In this document: one piece after another, positions 8,129-15,525 of the stretch
Position numbering within the stretch: position 1 is the first letter of the stretch
How the letters are laid out: every line of letters begins with the position of its first letter
Source of the DNA: Kallipyga gabonensis
GTDB lineage: Bacteria > Bacillota > Clostridia > Tissierellales > Peptoniphilaceae
Direction: 5' to 3'
Assembly (NCBI RefSeq): GCF_001286805.1
Contig: NZ_CXYV01000002.1
Location: 434,001-498,000, forward strand
DNA: 64,000 nt
Program-made: the position numbers and the translations under genes
The notes under the pieces: generated by a model
What the model was told of the DNA's origin: nothing
Database searches by the model: none
The model's input: only the letters and a program-made list of their open reading frames with translations

Positions 8129-8177
8129 CATGTACATATATCACTCTGTTTGAAGGGAATAGCAAGTCATTTATCGA
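8129..8177 (-). promoter_or_regulatory. 49-bp repeated promoter-like element, copy 1
   Basis: One of three near-copies (others 9058-9106 and 10200-10248) each just before a small minus-strand transcription group. Minus-strand reading contains ACTTGCTATTCC, then AGAGTGATATATGTACAT, including the palindrome ATGTACAT. TTGCTA and TATATG resemble -35 and -10 boxes with 19-base spacing. I infer a shared promoter or a site for a phage regulator, here for the DUF6900-like and DUF7678-like genes. Confidence 0.6.
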
Positions 8178-8188
8178 GGTATTTGACC

Positions 8189-8449
8189 TTATTTTTCCGT
8201 GTTTCTGAGAAGAAATTCATCGTAAGTGATCAGGCCGTTATCGTAGTCTTCATAGGCTTTGTTGCCTTTGAAATGCTCACGTTCCTTTTGCTTTCGCTCT
8301 TTGTATCGCTTCAGGTATTCGCTGTAGCCGATCTTTCCTTCGTCGTAGAGCTTCTGTTCCGGCTCCCGTTCGTAGAGCAGGCGCTTCTTTTCCTTTAACT
8401 TGGCGGTGGCTTCTAAAAAGCTCTGTCTTTTGGATTCTTTGTTTGTTAT
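8189..8449 (-). CDS. Small phage protein with no ATG, GTG or TTG start
   Basis: The reading frame of 86 codons has typical coding character (ITNKESKRQSFLEATAKLKE, then YEREPEQKLYDEGKIGYSEY and YDNGLITYDEFLLRNTEK). GGAGG lies six bases before an ATA codon at 8449, and there is no ATG, GTG or TTG anywhere usable between the upstream in-frame stop and this point; the protein has no internal methionine. Translation therefore seems to start at AUA, or the start codon has mutated. The product is highly charged with helices; a repeated pattern of Y(D/S)E suggests EF-hand-like or LIYxEF-type repeats. Function unknown. Confidence 0.65.
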   Translation of the reverse strand: MTNKESKRQSFLEATAKLKEKKRLLYEREPEQKLYDEGKIGYSEYLKRYKERKQKEREHFKGNKAYEDYDNGLITYDEFLLRNTEK

Positions 8450-8460
8450 GGCTTGCCTCC

Positions 8461-8664
8461 TTAGCCTAAAAGCTCATCCAGTTTGCGGTATTCTGCAGCG
8501 CGCCGTGCATATTCCTGTTCGAAGCACTGTCTTCTGAATCCGTTTTTGCAGGCTCTGCCTTCACGCTCGATGCGCTGAAGTTCTGCTTTGCGTGCCTTTA
8601 GGTTGTCGTAGGCATTTGCTGCATCTTCTTGAATGGCGGCTTTATCTTTTTCAAAGCTTGTCAT
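8461..8664 (-). CDS. Small helical phage protein, unknown
   Basis: The 67-residue product, MTSFEKDKAAIQEDAANAYD onward, is almost entirely helical and charged, with two cysteines (RACKNGFRRQCFEQEYARR). GGAGGTG precedes the ATG, and the ATG overlaps the stop codon of the gene upstream (ATGA). I recognise no family. It is followed after 11 bases by the AUA-start gene, so all three genes are probably one transcript. Confidence 0.65.
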   Translation of the reverse strand: MTSFEKDKAAIQEDAANAYDNLKARKAELQRIEREGRACKNGFRRQCFEQEYARRAAEYRKLDELLG

Positions 8665-9023
8665 TTTGTCACCTCCATTTTGAAAGCTGGAATCAAGACG
8701 TGCTCATCGCTTCCGAAGTGCGTATAACGTTCTTTTACTTTTACAATGCCGTCCAGTTTGCAGCCGAGTTCCTCGAATTTCGCAATGGTTTCAATCAGGC
8801 TTGAAAAAGTGCTGGAAATCGTAAACTCCTTAATTCCAAACTTTTTTAAGTCCCGGATGATTTCTTCAATATCGTGTTCCCAGATAACATCGGCAAAGTT
8901 TGGCAGTTCATTTCCAGCTTCCTTGCTGTAAAGGTAGGCCTGAGCAAGTGTGGGATGGCAGCCGACATCGCTCCATTTCATTCCTGTTTTGGCGTTTTCT
9001 ATGGCCTTTACTTCGTACTTCAT
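8661..9023 (-). CDS. Phage accessory protein, DUF7698-like
   Basis: The 120-residue product opens MKYEVKAIENAKTGMKWSDV and contains DVIWEHDIEEIIRDLKKFGI and EFTISSTFSSLIETIAKFEE. It resembles a family found in phages and conjugative elements of gut Firmicutes (DUF7698, from memory) with unknown role. Strong ribosome site AAAGGAGGAAAACAAG. The second copy of the 49-bp promoter-like element lies 35 bases upstream, so this is likely the first gene of its transcript. Confidence 0.7.
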   Translation of the reverse strand: MKYEVKAIENAKTGMKWSDVGCHPTLAQAYLYSKEAGNELPNFADVIWEHDIEEIIRDLKKFGIKEFTISSTFSSLIETIAKFEELGCKLDGIVKVKERYTHFGSDEHVLIPAFKMEVTK

Positions 9024-9057
9024 CTTGTTTTCCTCCTTTGGCTTTCTGTGCTTCTTG

Positions 9058-9106
9058 CATGTACATATATCACTCTGTTTGGAAGAAATAGCAAGTTATT
9101 TATCGA
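9058..9106 (-). promoter_or_regulatory. 49-bp repeated promoter-like element, copy 2
   Basis: Nearly identical to copy 1 at 8129-8177: minus-strand ATAACTTGCTATTTCTTCC and AGAGTGATATATGTACATG, with the same spacing. It stands in front of the gene starting at 9023, after the stop of the DUF5049-like gene at 9132. Confidence 0.6.
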
Positions 9107-9131
9107 TATAAAAGCGCATTTTTTGAAAGAG

Positions 9132-9305
9132 TTATTCGCCCGTCAAGATGAAACGGATGTAGGCTTTCTTATCTTCTTCGATGAAGTTTACAAGCTCGTA
9201 GAAGTCCCGCTCAAAGGCAAGCCGCTGCACAGTATTGACGTCAAACATGTTCGTAAGACCGCTGTCCCTTATGGCAAGGATCTGTTCTTTTACTTTTTCG
9301 TCCAT
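9132..9305 (-). CDS. DUF5049-like small phage protein
   Basis: The 57-residue product, MDEKVKEQILAIRDSGLTNM then FDVNTVQRLAF and a C-terminus YIRFILTGE, matches the DUF5049 family as I know it. The family has no assigned activity and is found in phages next to DUF4314 genes, as here. AGGAG precedes the ATG, and the gene starts inside the last codons of the DUF4314-like gene. A longer plus-strand frame over the same bases is a shadow. Confidence 0.85.
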   Translation of the reverse strand: MDEKVKEQILAIRDSGLTNMFDVNTVQRLAFERDFYELVNFIEEDKKAYIRFILTGE

Positions 9306-9526
9306 TTCTGAATTCTCCTGACTTCATCAATCCCGAAGATGACGTTTAGACCGGAGCCGTTATCCCAATCCACAAGGATGGAGCCGGTATCATCGACTCT
9401 GGTGACGGTACCGCGTGTTCCTGCAGGCGGTGCCTGTACGTCGTCCATGTGAAGAAGCTCCACACGGCAGCCTTTAGGAAAAGTAATCCGCAGCAGTTCC
9501 AGCGTTTCTTTCGTTGGCATTTTCAT
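9290..9526 (-). CDS. DUF4314-like protein
   Basis: The 78-residue product has the family pattern FPKGCRVELLHMDDVQAPPAG, then TRGTVTRVDDTGSILVDWDN and SGLNVIFGIDEVR (quoted in parts). It looks like a small SH3-like beta barrel. Function unknown; common in phages and integrative elements. GAAGGAGG precedes the ATG, which overlaps the stop of the gene upstream by four bases. Confidence 0.85.
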   Translation of the reverse strand: MKMPTKETLELLRITFPKGCRVELLHMDDVQAPPAGTRGTVTRVDDTGSILVDWDNGSGLNVIFGIDEVRRIQKWTKK

Positions 9527-10167
9527 TTTTCTGCCTCCTTCTGGTACTTGAAAGCGGAGGAGCCTTGAAGACGGCTGAGCAAGATTTTCCTTGCTTCCTT
9601 GTAGGAATCACCGATCATCCCAAGGCGCAGAAGAAAACAGCGAAAGTAGTATTTTTCGTTTTCGACTGCGTGGTCTTTGCCGGTGATGCGCTTGGATTCC
9701 TTTGCCGCCTTGCCCAAAAGGGAGATGAAGGCGGTATAGGCGGAGAGCTCTGCAGAACTTGGCATCTCGGAAAACCATGGTAAGCTGATCTTTTCCTCAT
9801 CCACCTCAAAGGCGACGCTTTCAATGCCAAGTGCATGCTTGATGATGCTTTCTTTTGACGAAAGAAGCTCGGAGAGCCTTTCGAGGTCCTCATCGGTGAA
9901 TTTGTTTCTTGGAAGTGAGATCGTCACCGCCATGTTTTCCTGTTCCTCCGGCACAAAGCCGTGTTCCGATAAAGTCAGCAGGATGCTGTTTTCTTTTTCC
10001 GTATCATTGATGCTGAGCACGCCATGATTGTCCAGTGTGATGTGCTCGCCAATGTGGTAGCAGAAGGTCGGCGCTTTGGTGCAGGTGGCTTTCTCTTTTG
10101 TGAAGTCTTCCAAGGCTTTCACCAGCGGCCGCCTTGCCGAGCCTGTTAAATTGAAGTGGTAATCCAT
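9523..10167 (-). CDS. Phage 'virulence-related' family protein, unknown function
   Basis: The start is the ATG at 10167, directly behind AAAGGAGGATAAAGAC; the frame extends to 10338 without a ribosome site. The 214-residue product opens MDYHFNLTGSARRPLVKALE and contains APTFCYHIGEHITLDNHG, VTISLPRNKFTDEDLERL and a C-terminal KYYFRCFLLRLGMIGDSYKE. Databases label this phage family as virulence-associated, but I know of no demonstrated activity. The third copy of the 49-bp element lies 33 bases upstream. Confidence 0.75.
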   Translation of the reverse strand: MDYHFNLTGSARRPLVKALEDFTKEKATCTKAPTFCYHIGEHITLDNHGVLSINDTEKENSILLTLSEHGFVPEEQENMAVTISLPRNKFTDEDLERLSELLSSKESIIKHALGIESVAFEVDEEKISLPWFSEMPSSAELSAYTAFISLLGKAAKESKRITGKDHAVENEKYYFRCFLLRLGMIGDSYKEARKILLSRLQGSSAFKYQKEAEK

Positions 10168-10199
10168 GTCTTTATCCTCCTTTGCAGGTGTTTTCTTGG

Positions 10200-10248
10200 T
10201 ATGTCTATACATCACTCTTACCGGGAGGAATAGCAAGTTATTTTTGCA
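10200..10248 (-). promoter_or_regulatory. 49-bp repeated promoter-like element, copy 3
   Basis: The most diverged of the three copies. Minus strand: ATAACTTGCTATTCCTCCC, then AAGAGTGATGTATAGACATA. The TTGCTA and AGAGTGAT blocks and the spacing are kept while the middle differs. It overlaps the last codons of the cytosine methyltransferase gene and faces the gene starting at 10167. Confidence 0.55.
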
Positions 10249-11737
10249 GGTAAATACCACTATTCTTTTTGATTGCGGCAAGTACGAAGACGGCGCATGG
10301 AAGCGCGATGCCATTTCCCCAGAGCTTGTAGGCGGCACTGTCCGAGTAGGGATTTTTAAGCCACTTTTTGATCTGCTTGTCGCTTTTTCTCTGGATGGAC
10401 ATCATATCGGTGTAGCGGTCAAAAATCTCACGCCAGAAGGTAAACTGAGCCTTGCTCGGATTTTCTTCTGCAAGACCATCGCACCAGCCGTCCGGAAAGC
10501 CCTGAAGCTTGGCACACTCGGTCGGAGTGAGCCTTCTTACGATATAGCCGCTCTCGTTTTCGGTGGCAACGGCACCCGGACCTTTGGCAACCATTGTCGG
10601 CTGGCATTCTTTTTCCACGGCAAAGTCGTAGGCGGCGTTTTGCACCTGATTAAAGGAAGCCCGGTCAAGCCCGTAGGAAAGAACCGCCATGCCGCCTTGA
10701 TTGCAGACGGGATCGGAGCCTCTCGTATCCAGCGTGCGGGAGGTCTCGGTTATCTGGCTGTTGTCTTTGATGTCCGAAAACATCGCCTTGTTCTTCTTGG
10801 AGCAAAGCGAATAGGCGCACGGCAGATCAACAACAAGCGGCTGATTGTTTCCACCTGTACCGAAGCGGGAGACGATGGTCTGCGCCGTATCATTGGGATC
10901 TGTGTATCTTGCGTCCTGTCCGTGGTTTTCAAAGATCAGCGGAGGATGGCTTGACTGAGCACGCAGGGTTCCCGTGACATCTTCTGAGATGTCCATGCGC
11001 GATCCTCCCTGATCGTTTAGAACAAGCCTGCCTGTTTCATAAGCGCCTCTCTTAGGATTTCCGGCAGGTCTTTTCCTTTCGTCTTGGCACGCCTCAAGAT
11101 CCCCAAGCACGCTCTCGGACTCAAATAATATTTTTCCGGCACATGTGTCTCCAAAATCTGCGACAAGAAAGATTCTCTTGCGTCTTTGGGGGACTCCGAA
11201 GTGCTGAGCATCAAGTACTCGCCAGCTGAGAGAAAAATAATCTGCCACGATCTCTCCGGCGGCATGCCACTTTTGAGGTCGAGGTGTATCAAGCGTATAT
11301 CCTTTGACGGAGAGGAAGGCTTCAAGGACTTTTTCGAAGTCCGCTCCTTTGTGGGAGGAGAAAGCGCCCGGGACATTTTCCCAGAGCGCGTATTTTGGAT
11401 AGTTCCCATTGGTTTTCCACCTCATTTCTTTGATGATTCGTATCGCCTCATAGAAAAGCGACGAGCGGGAACCTTCAATCCCGCTTCGTTTTCCTGCGAT
11501 GGATAAGTCCTGACAGGGACTGCCGAAGGTGATGATGTCAACCGGTGGCAAATTTGCTCCGTCAAGGTTTCGCACATCTCCCATGTGAGCCACGAAAGGC
11601 AGTCGTTTGGATGTCACCCGTATGGCAAAAGGCTCGACTTCCGATGCCCAGAGCGGTTTCATCCCGACGGTAAGTCCGGCAAGCTCAAAACCTCCCGATC
11701 CGGAAAAGAGGGAGCCGAGCGTTAAGACGTTACTCAT
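10238..11737 (-). CDS. Phage DNA (cytosine-5) methyltransferase
   Basis: The 499-residue product has the C5 methylase motifs in order: motif I LGSLFSGSGGFELAG, motif IV FGSPCQDLSIAG with the catalytic cysteine, motif VI WENVPGAFSSHKG, and motif VIII PQRRKRIFLVADFG. After a target-recognition part of about 200 residues, motif IX-X RRLTPTECAKLQGFPDGW follows and WGNGIALPC ends the fold. It transfers methyl groups from SAM to cytosine, probably to protect phage DNA from host restriction. Its ATG overlaps the end of the ParB-methylase gene by eight bases. Confidence 0.93.
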   Translation of the reverse strand: MSNVLTLGSLFSGSGGFELAGLTVGMKPLWASEVEPFAIRVTSKRLPFVAHMGDVRNLDGANLPPVDIITFGSPCQDLSIAGKRSGIEGSRSSLFYEAIRIIKEMRWKTNGNYPKYALWENVPGAFSSHKGADFEKVLEAFLSVKGYTLDTPRPQKWHAAGEIVADYFSLSWRVLDAQHFGVPQRRKRIFLVADFGDTCAGKILFESESVLGDLEACQDERKRPAGNPKRGAYETGRLVLNDQGGSRMDISEDVTGTLRAQSSHPPLIFENHGQDARYTDPNDTAQTIVSRFGTGGNNQPLVVDLPCAYSLCSKKNKAMFSDIKDNSQITETSRTLDTRGSDPVCNQGGMAVLSYGLDRASFNQVQNAAYDFAVEKECQPTMVAKGPGAVATENESGYIVRRLTPTECAKLQGFPDGWCDGLAEENPSKAQFTFWREIFDRYTDMMSIQRKSDKQIKKWLKNPYSDSAAYKLWGNGIALPCAVFVLAAIKKNSGIYLQK

Positions 11738-12992
11738 CAGTTGCCTCCCGTTCTTTCAGAAGGTCGGCATAAGGGGTGTCTTTGCCGTCTCTGTGACAGA
11801 TGATGCCGTCCGTTGTTCCTTTCAGCTCGGCATAACGAGCACAGGCCACATCGACGTATTTCGGTTCCAGCTCAATCCCATAGCAGATGCGGCCAAGCTC
11901 CTCGCAGGCGATGAGCGTCGATGCGCTGCCTAAAAAGCCGTCCAAAACAAGAGCGTTGGTTTGTGTGGACTGCTTGATGAGGTGCGCGATCAGCGGCACC
12001 GGCTTGGAAGAGGGATGCCCGAATCCTTCGGTTTTGGAGTTTTTCACCGAGTCAAAATCAAAGCAGGCTTTCTGCTTCTGGTCACCGTACCATTTGTGTT
12101 TTCCGTCTTTTCGCCAGCCGTACAGGATCGGCTCAAAGTTAAACTTCCAATCGGTACGCATGAGAGGGGCCCGCTCTTTTCGCCAGATAAGGCCGGCTCC
12201 GAGCTTAAAGCCCGCATCATCAAAAGCATCGTAAAAAATACGAGATTTGGATGTGGCATAAAACTCATAGATCGAGGCGTCTTTTGCCATTGCTTCTTTG
12301 AAACAGGTAAAAGCCTTCATGAGGAAGTCGTAAGCTTCTTTATCGGTGAGATCATCGTTTTTGATCTTTCCGGACGCGGATTCGAGGTTCACAAAATACG
12401 GTGCGTCCGTGCAGACGAGATTCACCTTGGTATCGCCGAGCAGTGCCTTGTATGTCTTGGGATCGGTTGAGTCTCCGCAGATGACGGTGTGCCTCCCGAT
12501 CGTCCAGATGTCGCCGGGTTTTGTAATGGCAGGCTTTTGAAGCTCTGCGTCTACATCAAAGTCATCTTCGGTGATTTCATCTTCGGAAATGTCCATCAAA
12601 GCAGAGAGTTCCTCGTCATCAAAACCTAAAAGGGAGAGGTCAAAGGCATCTCCTGCAAGATCAGATAATTCTACAGAGAGCATTTCCTCATCCCAGCCAG
12701 CATTTAAGGCTAAGCGGTTGTCTGCCAAGATGTAGGCGCGCTTTTGTGCATCGGTTAAGTTTTCGGCAAAGACGCACGGGACGGTTTTATATCCTTCCTC
12801 ACGGGCTGCCGCGATACGTCCGTGTCCGACTAAGATGTTGAACTTGTTGTCAATCACAGCCGGTGAGATAAATCCGAACTCTCGAAGCGAGGCGCGAAGC
12901 TGTGCGATCTGCTCCGGTGAGTGTGTTCTGGCATTTCTCGCATAGGGAATGAGCTTATCGATTTCAACTTGAGCAAATTTTGTCGTATCCAT
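11730..12992 (-). CDS. ParB/Srx-domain DNA methyltransferase
   Basis: The 420-residue product combines an N-terminal ParB-like domain (IPYARNARTHSPEQIAQL, then VGHGRIAAAREEGY) with an amino-methyltransferase. SAM-binding motif I is near the C-terminus (LDGFLGSASTLIACEELGR), so motif order is beta-class. The catalytic motif IV reads TDAPYF, not the usual DPPY. Such proteins methylate N4 of cytosine or N6 of adenine in phages. The start codon follows the metK stop directly. If the proline-to-alanine change weakens activity, the protein could be a modest methylase; I cannot decide this from sequence. Confidence 0.88.
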   Translation of the reverse strand: MDTTKFAQVEIDKLIPYARNARTHSPEQIAQLRASLREFGFISPAVIDNKFNILVGHGRIAAAREEGYKTVPCVFAENLTDAQKRAYILADNRLALNAGWDEEMLSVELSDLAGDAFDLSLLGFDDEELSALMDISEDEITEDDFDVDAELQKPAITKPGDIWTIGRHTVICGDSTDPKTYKALLGDTKVNLVCTDAPYFVNLESASGKIKNDDLTDKEAYDFLMKAFTCFKEAMAKDASIYEFYATSKSRIFYDAFDDAGFKLGAGLIWRKERAPLMRTDWKFNFEPILYGWRKDGKHKWYGDQKQKACFDFDSVKNSKTEGFGHPSSKPVPLIAHLIKQSTQTNALVLDGFLGSASTLIACEELGRICYGIELEPKYVDVACARYAELKGTTDGIICHRDGKDTPYADLLKEREATDE

Positions 12993-13775
12993 CTAAATCA
13001 GCCCCCATTCCGCAAATTTCTCAAAGCCTCCGACTGCGCGAATGTAGTCTCGGGCAATTTCTACCATCTCGGCATACGGCTTGCCGTCAACAAACGCGTC
13101 TCCGATGGCGCAGGAAAGATGAATCGGTTTTCCGCTTTTCTGTGCCAGAAGATGGGCGTAGATATTGATGGTCACATCGGCTTTGGAGAGATCTTTTCCG
13201 TGAAGACCACCGCCGGTGACAGCAGCTCCCATATCGGATCCGAGTTTTCGGTTGGTCGCTCCGGTATCCACGTCCGTGCCGCCCGTCCAGTCGCCTAAAG
13301 GATTGACGATGGCGTTTGGATAGGCCGCTTGGAGCTTTTTCGTTTCAACATGAGACTGGCAGATGACGAGTTTTTCGCCGTCTAATATATATTTGCCGTC
13401 CGTCTGATAGATGGCATAGATACTTTTGGCAATCTCGGAGAGTTTATTTTCTTCTTCTGTGATGGGAAGTCCTAAGAAGATGCCGTTATCTCCGCAGCGC
13501 AGCTTCCAGCATTGGTTTTTGGCCAAATGTATGTCTTGTGGGACGAGCTTAATATCTACAGCTACATTTCCGGCAAGACGACGCACAGTTTTTTCAAGGT
13601 CTGCCTTTGAGATCAGCGTGCTTGTTTCCGCAATGATATGGCAGATGCCGTGACCGATCAGGACTTCGACGGCAATCTTGGGGTTTGTCTCGCTTGCATA
13701 AGCAAGGTCAACAATGGCTCCCGCGATGCGGTCTGCAACTTTATCGGGATGTGCAGGATTTACTTTTTCAAACAT
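12993..13775 (-). CDS. metK: Short phage S-adenosylmethionine synthetase
   Basis: The 260-residue product keeps the core landmarks of SAM synthetase: NPAHPDKVADRIAGAIVD near the start, then GDNGIFLGLP, GDWTGGTDVDTGATNRK and VTGGGLHGKDLSKADVT. Cellular MetK has about 390 residues, so this is the shortened phage form. It makes SAM from methionine and ATP. Being placed directly before two DNA methyltransferase genes, it probably supplies the methyl donor for modifying phage DNA. GAGGTG lies before the ATG, overlapping the end of the small terminase gene. Confidence 0.88.
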   Translation of the reverse strand: MFEKVNPAHPDKVADRIAGAIVDLAYASETNPKIAVEVLIGHGICHIIAETSTLISKADLEKTVRRLAGNVAVDIKLVPQDIHLAKNQCWKLRCGDNGIFLGLPITEEENKLSEIAKSIYAIYQTDGKYILDGEKLVICQSHVETKKLQAAYPNAIVNPLGDWTGGTDVDTGATNRKLGSDMGAAVTGGGLHGKDLSKADVTINIYAHLLAQKSGKPIHLSCAIGDAFVDGKPYAEMVEIARDYIRAVGGFEKFAEWGLI

Positions 13776-13784
13776 TTCTTCACC

Positions 13785-14360
13785 TCATTTCTTTTCTCGG
13801 AGCAGACGCTCCATCAGGTCATCCTGAGGATCGCCGTCGAAGGCTTCCGTGCAGTTTTGCTTGACGATGTCGTAGATTTCATACCAGAGAAGGTTTGCCT
13901 GCTTCTGAAAGTTGAGCGAGAGCTGCACGAACGGACTGGCAATGGCAGCACCGGTCGTTGGATGTTTGCCTAAGAGTCCGTATTTGCTGATAGCAAGCTC
14001 GCACTGGATAAAGCGGGCAAAGGCTGTCGAGTAACTTTCAAGAAGACGGCGGTTAATGAGCTTTTCGCAGCCGCGTGCCTGAAGCCACTCCCACGTCTCT
14101 TTATAGATTAGGTCAGCGCCTAAAGGCTCCCCGTCCCTTTGTTGAGCAGAAAGGTAGGAAGATGGCTCAGGCATATCCGCTCCTTCAAGTTCCACACCGT
14201 CTGTCATGTCTTCGCCGTAGAGTTCTGCGATCGGATATTCCGCACGCGGGAACTCAATGTGTGTCGCTTTTTGTCCTTTGCTGATTTTGTCGGCAAGTGC
14301 ATCCGGCTTATGACCTGCTTTGATGCGTCTTCCGCCTCGGTTGGTTCCGTCTTTTGCCAC
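13785..14360 (-). CDS. terS: Terminase small subunit, P27 family
   Basis: I place the start at the GTG at 14360, eight bases after AAAGGAGG; an ATG at 14393 has no ribosome site. The 191-residue product starts MAKDGTNRGGRRIKAGHKP, has a central helical part (IYKETWEWLQARGCEKLINR, WERL-like) and ends with a coiled oligomerisation region (SLNFQKQANLLWYEIYDIVK). It recognises phage DNA ends for packaging. Unusually for textbook phages, more than 6 kb of other genes separate it from terL. Confidence 0.88.
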   Translation of the reverse strand: MAKDGTNRGGRRIKAGHKPDALADKISKGQKATHIEFPRAEYPIAELYGEDMTDGVELEGADMPEPSSYLSAQQRDGEPLGADLIYKETWEWLQARGCEKLINRRLLESYSTAFARFIQCELAISKYGLLGKHPTTGAAIASPFVQLSLNFQKQANLLWYEIYDIVKQNCTEAFDGDPQDDLMERLLREKK

Positions 14361-14478
14361 GAGGTATTCCTCCTTTCGGTTCGTAAAAATCATCTTTGGG
14401 TTTAATAGGGCGTTTGAATTAAAAGTTCTTTACACGACCCTGCCGCACCGTTCCCGACCGGAAGCCCTGTAGAGATTC

Positions 14479-14494
14479 GACCCGCCCCCGGGTC
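14479..14494. other. Candidate cos-like GC-rich palindrome
   Basis: GACCCGCCCCCGGGTC is an imperfect palindrome with a C-run, located between the HNH gene and terS. In HNH-encoding cos phages the cohesive end site lies exactly in this interval and is usually a GC-rich near-palindrome. The whole gap (14361-14504) holds no other frame. This is inference from position and composition. Confidence 0.4.
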
Positions 14495-14504
14495 ACAGAA
14501 TTTT

Positions 14505-14903
14505 TTATTTGTATTTCGTCGGCTTTTTGTTATGCCAGCGATCTCCCATAAGTGCCGTGATTCTCGAATGGCACTCATGACAAAGCGCTTCAAGGTTGTC
14601 TTCCTTGTGCGTTCCGCCCCAAGAGAGTGGAGTGCGGTGATGCACCTCTGTTGCTTTGGTGTAACGTCCTTCTTTCAGGCATTCCTCACATAAAGGATGC
14701 GTCGCAATGTAGCGGTCCCGGATTCTTTTCCAAGCATGACCGTATTTTCTCTTGGTGTTTTTGTCGCGGTTATATTTTTCGTAGTCACGGTTATATTTCT
14801 TTTCGTGTTCTTCGCAGAACCGGCCGTCCGTGAGATTCGGACAGCCGGGATAAGAACACGGCTTTTTTGGTTTTCTTGGCAATCCGCACCTCCTTTTTGG
14901 CAT
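14505..14903 (-). CDS. HNH endonuclease beside terminase
   Basis: The 132-residue product has an N-terminal Cys-rich zinc site (CSYPGCPNLTDGRFCEEHE), a basic middle part, and an HNH motif: HPLCEECLKEGR, VHHRTPLSWGGTH, then DNLEALCHECHSR. In cos phages this enzyme works with the terminase at cos cutting. AGGAGG precedes the ATG. A 64-bp piece of its 3' end reappears at 37395-37459 as a vestige. Confidence 0.88.
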   Translation of the reverse strand: MPKRRCGLPRKPKKPCSYPGCPNLTDGRFCEEHEKKYNRDYEKYNRDKNTKRKYGHAWKRIRDRYIATHPLCEECLKEGRYTKATEVHHRTPLSWGGTHKEDNLEALCHECHSRITALMGDRWHNKKPTKYK

Positions 14904-14904
14904 G

Positions 14905-14942
14905 AAAAAAGCTCCTCGGGGATTTCTCCCTTTGGAGCTTTC
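14905..14942 (-). terminator. Intrinsic terminator before the HNH gene
   Basis: On the minus strand AAAGCTCC and GGAGCTTT pair around an 18-base loop and end in TTTTTT. It lies only a few bases before the HNH start at 14903, downstream of the DUF1492 gene, so late transcription must start after it or read through it. Confidence 0.65.
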
Positions 14943-14961
14943 GTCTTATATTTTTCCTGAC

Positions 14962-14988
14962 TATATATTACCACGTCAGGGCACGTGG
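14962..14988 (-). promoter_or_regulatory. Palindromic operator with adjacent -10-like box
   Basis: CCACGT and ACGTGG form a perfect inverted repeat with a six-base spacer (14971-14988), directly followed on the minus strand by TAATATATAG. It could be the binding site of the DUF1492 regulator encoded just upstream and mark the late promoter. I see no good -35 box, as expected for an activated promoter. Confidence 0.45.
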
Positions 14989-15019
14989 CATGTTGTTGCA
15001 AAGTGTTGTAAAACGTGCA

Positions 15020-15454
15020 TTATTCCAGCTCAATCGGACATTTTGGCATCTTAAAGTGCTGCAGGGCACGTCCATGCCATCTCCAGACTGTTGTGCGGTC
15101 AGCATGCAGTGTTTCGCCGATTGCTTCCCATGTCATACCGTCCATGTAGCGGTACTGAAGCACGAGTCTCTCGTCGATATTTTTCACCGTTGCAATCGCA
15201 TCTTTGATCTGTTCTTTAAGGTCATAAAGTATCGACAGCTCATCAGCAATGCGTTCTTCGATCTCCCACGCTTTTTCCAGCACGCGGATAAATGGCGCTT
15301 CGATCGAACGAGTGGTTTGAATGGGATCCTCCCGGTAGCGAAGTCCTGAGACGCTTTCGGACATCTCCCGCAGATTTTTGACTTCCTCAATGTTTGCATT
15401 AATTCTCTGGTCAAGGCGGTAGGCTTGGCGCAGATATTCTTTTGGTGTCAGCAT
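15020..15454 (-). CDS. DUF1492 / ArpU-like late transcription regulator
   Basis: The 144-residue product starts MLTPKEYLRQAYRLDQRINA and ends with a sigma-region-4-like helix-turn-helix: NIDERLVLQYRYMDGMTWEA then LHADRTTVWRWHGRALQH. Such proteins are thought to activate late gene expression in Gram-positive phages. It sits just before the packaging module, and a palindrome and -10-like element lie between it and the HNH gene. Confidence 0.85.
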   Translation of the reverse strand: MLTPKEYLRQAYRLDQRINANIEEVKNLREMSESVSGLRYREDPIQTTRSIEAPFIRVLEKAWEIEERIADELSILYDLKEQIKDAIATVKNIDERLVLQYRYMDGMTWEAIGETLHADRTTVWRWHGRALQHFKMPKCPIELE

Positions 15455-15525
15455 TTTTATTCCTCCGTGAAAACAAGTGATGGTTTCCCTCGGATTGACG
15501 GAGGTTGACTCTGATTGTCTTAGAT

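Noticed and set aside
10166-10954. Plus-strand frame opposite the cytosine methyltransferase
   Set aside because: Antisense shadow; all methylase motifs lie on the minus strand.
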